DNA from: Micromonospora sp. WMMA1363
GTDB lineage: Bacteria > Actinomycetota > Actinomycetes > Mycobacteriales > Micromonosporaceae
Assembly: GCF_030345795.1 (NCBI RefSeq)
Contig: NZ_JAUALB010000004.1
Coordinates: forward strand, 1 to 64,000
DNA: 64,000 nt
Direction: 5' to 3'
This document shows positions 61,516-64,000 of this stretch, piece after piece; the first letter of the stretch is position 1, and each line of letters starts with the position of its first letter. The notes below the pieces were generated by a model that worked only from the letters and a program-made list of their open reading frames with translations, did not search any database and was not told the origin of the DNA. Position numbers and translations under genes: made by a program.

Positions 61516-63072
61516 ATGACCGATGAACTCGCGCCGCCACTCCCAGACGATGCGCGGCAGTTTCGCCCCGAAGCCGCCGCCGCGACCTGTCGTTACCCTG
61601 ACTGTGGCCGCCTCGCAGTCGAGGCCAAGGGTCTGCTGTGGTGCGAGAAACCCGACCACGCCGGCTGCCTGTACCCCGGTTGCCAGAACCCCGTGAAGCC
61701 GCGCGACGCGGGCCAGAGCAAGCCATACAAATACTGCTTCCAACCGCTACCCAGCAGCCAGGACGTACTTGAGGAGCACAACAAGGACACCGCGTTTGCC
61801 GAACGCAACCGACTCGCCCGACGAGGCATGGTGATGCCGGCGGCATCAACTCCTGACCCAACCCAAGGCGGATTCTCGTTCGCCAACCACACGCTCGCCA
61901 CCGTGCTCGACGACCAGCGCAAGATCCTGACGGAATTCAAGCGGATCATCGAACGTCAAACCCGCGCGCTTGCCGACATCAACGACCCCGAGGTCAAGGA
62001 AGCCGAGATCGCTCGCATCCAACTCGACCGCGACGCGAAGGTCACCGCCGCCGACACCGCCCGGTTCGACGCCGTACGCAGGGCACAGGAGGCCGAAGCC
62101 CTCCTCATAGAAGCCACCGAGCACGCCAACGAGGTGCAGGAGAAGCGCGAGGACGCTGACCAGCGCGCCGAGCAGGCCGCCACCGCAGCGGCCGCCGCCG
62201 AAGAACGCGCCGCACAGGCCGAACAGGACGCCCGGCAGGCCCGAGCCGAAACCGACGCCGCCCACCGGGACCGCGACGAAGCAACGTCCGCGCTCGCCCA
62301 AGCCCAAGCCAACCGGGACGCAGCGATCGAGGCCCGCGACGAAGCGCTGACCACCGCCGAGCAGGCCCGCCAAACCACCGAACAGGCCCGCACCGCCGCC
62401 GCCGAGGCCGAGCACCGCGCGGCCACCGTCGCACAGGACGCCCAACGGCGGATCACCGAGGCCAACAACGCCAAGGCCCGAGCCGACGCTGACCGCGACG
62501 CCGCCAACGAGGCCCGCCGAACCGCCGACGCCACCGCCGCCCGCGCCGAGGAACGCGCCACCACCGCGCAGCAAACAGCAGCCACCGCCGAAGCCGCCCG
62601 AGAGCAAGCCGCCACCACAGCCGACGAGCTGCGCACCCGGGTCGCCGAACTCGCACGAGATCTCGCCACCGCAACCGCCGGCCGTGACGCCGCCAACCAG
62701 GCCCGAGACGACGCCCGCGCCCAGCTCGAAACCCTCACCCAGCGCCTAACCGACACCGAACGGCGCCTCACCGACACCAACGCCGAACGCCGCGCCGCCG
62801 ACACCGCCCGAGCCACCGCCGAGGAAGCCACCAACCGTCTCCGCGAGCAACACGAAACGCTCCTGCGCGACCACACCCAGACCGAACGCCGCGTCGCCAC
62901 CCTCGAAGCCGAACTCGACGCCGCCCGCCGCGAACAGGCAACGGCCGACACCAACGCCGAACGCCGCATCACCGACCTACGCCAAATGTACGAGGCCCGC
63001 ATCGCCGACCTGCACCGCGACCAAACCACCGACGCCACCGACGGTGAAACCCCACGGGCCACCGAGCGATGA
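61516..63072 (+). CDS. KfrA-like coiled-coil protein with N-terminal Cys-rich domain
   Basis: A 518-residue protein from ATG. Residues 25-75 have paired cysteines: CRYPDCGRLAVEAKG, CEKPDHAGCLYPGC and YCF, probably zinc binding. A palindrome-encoded VMPAAS lies near 105. From about 130 to the end it is an uninterrupted Ala/Glu/Arg-rich coiled coil (RADADRDAANEARRTADATA). This matches plasmid KfrA-like proteins, which bind DNA at an N-terminal domain and form long filaments for plasmid stability. The triple palindrome upstream is its likely binding site. Confidence 0.75.
   Translation: MTDELAPPLPDDARQFRPEAAAATCRYPDCGRLAVEAKGLLWCEKPDHAGCLYPGCQNPVKPRDAGQSKPYKYCFQPLPSSQDVLEEHNKDTAFAERNRLARRGMVMPAASTPDPTQGGFSFANHTLATVLDDQRKILTEFKRIIERQTRALADINDPEVKEAEIARIQLDRDAKVTAADTARFDAVRRAQEAEALLIEATEHANEVQEKREDADQRAEQAATAAAAAEERAAQAEQDARQARAETDAAHRDRDEATSALAQAQANRDAAIEARDEALTTAEQARQTTEQARTAAAEAEHRAATVAQDAQRRITEANNAKARADADRDAANEARRTADATAARAEERATTAQQTAATAEAAREQAATTADELRTRVAELARDLATATAGRDAANQARDDARAQLETLTQRLTDTERRLTDTNAERRAADTARATAEEATNRLREQHETLLRDHTQTERRVATLEAELDAARREQATADTNAERRITDLRQMYEARIADLHRDQTTDATDGETPRATER
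61831..61848. repeat. Palindrome copy in the coiled-coil gene
   Basis: GTGATGCCGGCGGCATCA followed by A instead of C. Encodes VMPAAS between the Cys-rich domain and the coiled coil. Confidence 0.88.
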
Positions 63073-63134
63073 GCCGCGCACCTCGACGGGCCCGCCCGTA
63101 GTTTCCAGCGAAAAAACAACGCTAAGAAGTTGAT

Positions 63135-63752
63135 CTAGCTACTCGCCTGGGTGTCGGATTCGGCGCTGAGGTAGCGGTGCAGCGAGGTCTTCGGGATGCC
63201 GGTTTTGGTCGCGATGGCGCCGAGGCTGGCACCTTGGGCCTTGAGGAGCCGGGCGTACTCGATCCGGTCAGCGGGATGGGCGACGGGCCGGCCGATGTGG
63301 CGGCCTTTGGCCTCGGCGATGGCGCGGGCGTTGGCGGCGCGTTCGGCGGTGAAGGTGCGTTCCATCTCGGCGAACAATGCGAGCAGCAGGAACGCGACGC
63401 GGCCCATGCCCTCGTCGGCGGTGTTGATCGGCAGCGGGTCGGCGAGGGACCGCACGCCGATGCGGCGTTCGGCGAGGTCGTGGACGAGGTTGAGGACCTC
63501 GCGCAGGTTGCGGCCGAGCCGATCGAGGGTGTGCACGACGATCGTGTCGCCTGGCCGGGCGTACTTCAGCAGGGCGGTCAGGCCGTCGCGGTCGACGGTG
63601 GCGCCGGTGCGCTTGTCGGTGAAGATCCGCTCGTCGGGGATGCCGGCGGCGGCGAGGGCGTCGAGTTGGCGTTCGAGGCTCTGCCTGGTGGTGGAGACGC
63701 GGGCGTAGCCGAGGTCGAGCCCGGCCGGCGGGTGCGGGGCGGCGGCGGTCAC
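63135..63752 (-). CDS. Serine recombinase (resolvase/invertase type)
   Basis: About 205 residues from GTG at 63752 ([20 protein letters not shown]); the frame is open to 63938, so a longer N-terminus cannot be excluded. Catalytic Ser in [30 protein letters not shown] with the Arg pair, and [18 protein letters not shown]. The C-terminal HTH is [22 protein letters not shown]. Small resolvases of this type separate plasmid dimers or co-integrates and sometimes invert DNA. Convergent with the coiled-coil gene. Confidence 0.9.
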   Translation of the reverse strand: MTAAAPHPPAGLDLGYARVSTTRQSLERQLDALAAAGIPDERIFTDKRTGATVDRDGLTALLKYARPGDTIVVHTLDRLGRNLREVLNLVHDLAERRIGVRSLADPLPINTADEGMGRVAFLLLALFAEMERTFTAERAANARAIAEAKGRHIGRPVAHPADRIEYARLLKAQGASLGAIATKTGIPKTSLHRYLSAESDTQASS

Positions 63753-63971
63753 TCCCGGATCGTACCGGTAGTCGTCGCCGTACCAGCGTTTCGGAACGGT
63801 GATTGTGGAACGAGTTGCGGAATGCTTGAAGGGCGGTTCTGGGTGGCTGGGCGGGCCGCTGTGCGGGTGTTCCACTTCCATGGATCTGGAACAGGCCGAG
63901 TCAGGCTCGGTAGGGTGCTTGTTACACACTCTTGGCAATAGCCATGCCGTTGCATCAACTGGAGGATCGTG

Positions 63972-64000
63972 ATGGGCGCCTACACCCTGCCGGACATGCC
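63972..64000 (+). CDS. Start of Fe/Mn superoxide dismutase, cut by window end
   Basis: Behind GGAGGATCGTG the ATG gives [10 protein letters not shown], the usual beginning of actinobacterial Fe/Mn superoxide dismutases (xxYTLPDLPYDY). Only nine full codons are inside the window, so this rests on that short match. If right, it marks chromosomal DNA at the right edge. Confidence 0.55.

Noticed and set aside
479..61848. Palindrome as simple intrinsic terminator
   Set aside because: Many copies lie inside genes or between overlapping genes of one operon and none has a U-tract; termination can explain only a few places.

Overview
The window is high-GC DNA with actinobacterial codon use, GTG starts, many ATGA start/stop overlaps and typically actinobacterial families (DUF397 with XRE/DUF5753, MAB_1171c-type transporter, SCO6880-type transfer protein, FxLD lanthipeptide genes). 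A Micromonosporaceae-like or Streptomyces-like host is the best guess; the species cannot be read from the sequence. Nearly everything is accessory. The last bases look like the start of a chromosomal superoxide dismutase gene, which suggests a chromosomal island or integrated conjugative element, but no att site or tyrosine integrase was found.

Layout. 0-3.8 kb: a decayed or mis-sequenced graspetide (ATP-grasp RiPP) locus with precursor, ATP-grasp ligase and methyltransferase. 4.3-9.7 kb: a small-molecule kinase, an HD hydrolase, unknown proteins, an XRE/TPR regulator and a nucleoside deoxyribosyltransferase-like protein. 9.9-11.3 kb: a DUF397/XRE pair with a repeated operator-like motif. 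11.6-19.1 kb: an insertion-sequence graveyard in which one ISKra4-type transposase gene is split by an IS1182-type and an IS256-type element (both with target duplications that restore the reading frame when removed), then two IS1634-type copies, one a remnant. 19.1-25.4 kb: a frameshifted lipoprotein, phage-like HNH and small-terminase genes, a secreted protein, a second IS256 element and a GPP34 protein. 25.9-35.7 kb: an FxLD class I lanthipeptide cluster. 35.9-40.1 kb: an EspR-like regulator, cytochrome P450, MAB_1171c-like membrane protein and ImmA/IrrE peptidase. 40.5-45.4 kb: a five-gene operon with two tryptophan-2,3-dioxygenase-fold proteins around a kynureninase-like PLP enzyme, plus an MFS transporter. 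46.5-63.8 kb: a conjugation and replication module (ParA-like, pilin-like, VirB8-like, VirB6-like, SCO6880, VirB4, VirD4, DUF4913, secreted muramidase, primase-like replication protein, KfrA-like coiled coil, serine resolvase).

The most striking feature is a 19-bp palindrome, GTGATGCCGSCGGCATCAC (S = C or G), found about two dozen times from 0.5 to 61.8 kb. It is missing from the insertion sequences and the phage remnant. It lies in the gaps between the functional cassettes, often in pairs, and also inside genes, where it reads as VMPxAS or DAGGI in linkers and near termini. Once it carries the stop of one transfer gene and the start of the next; once it is amplified as a 48-bp tandem array encoding 16-residue repeats at the N-terminus of the VirB4-like ATPase; once it is the centre of a 45-bp palindrome at the end of the lanthipeptide operon. 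Its function is unknown.

Several genes carry single-base frameshifts (graspetide genes, IS1182 transposase, lipoprotein, one gene at 46 kb). These may be real decay or residual indel errors; long intact genes such as the 1024-codon LanB show the problem is local.
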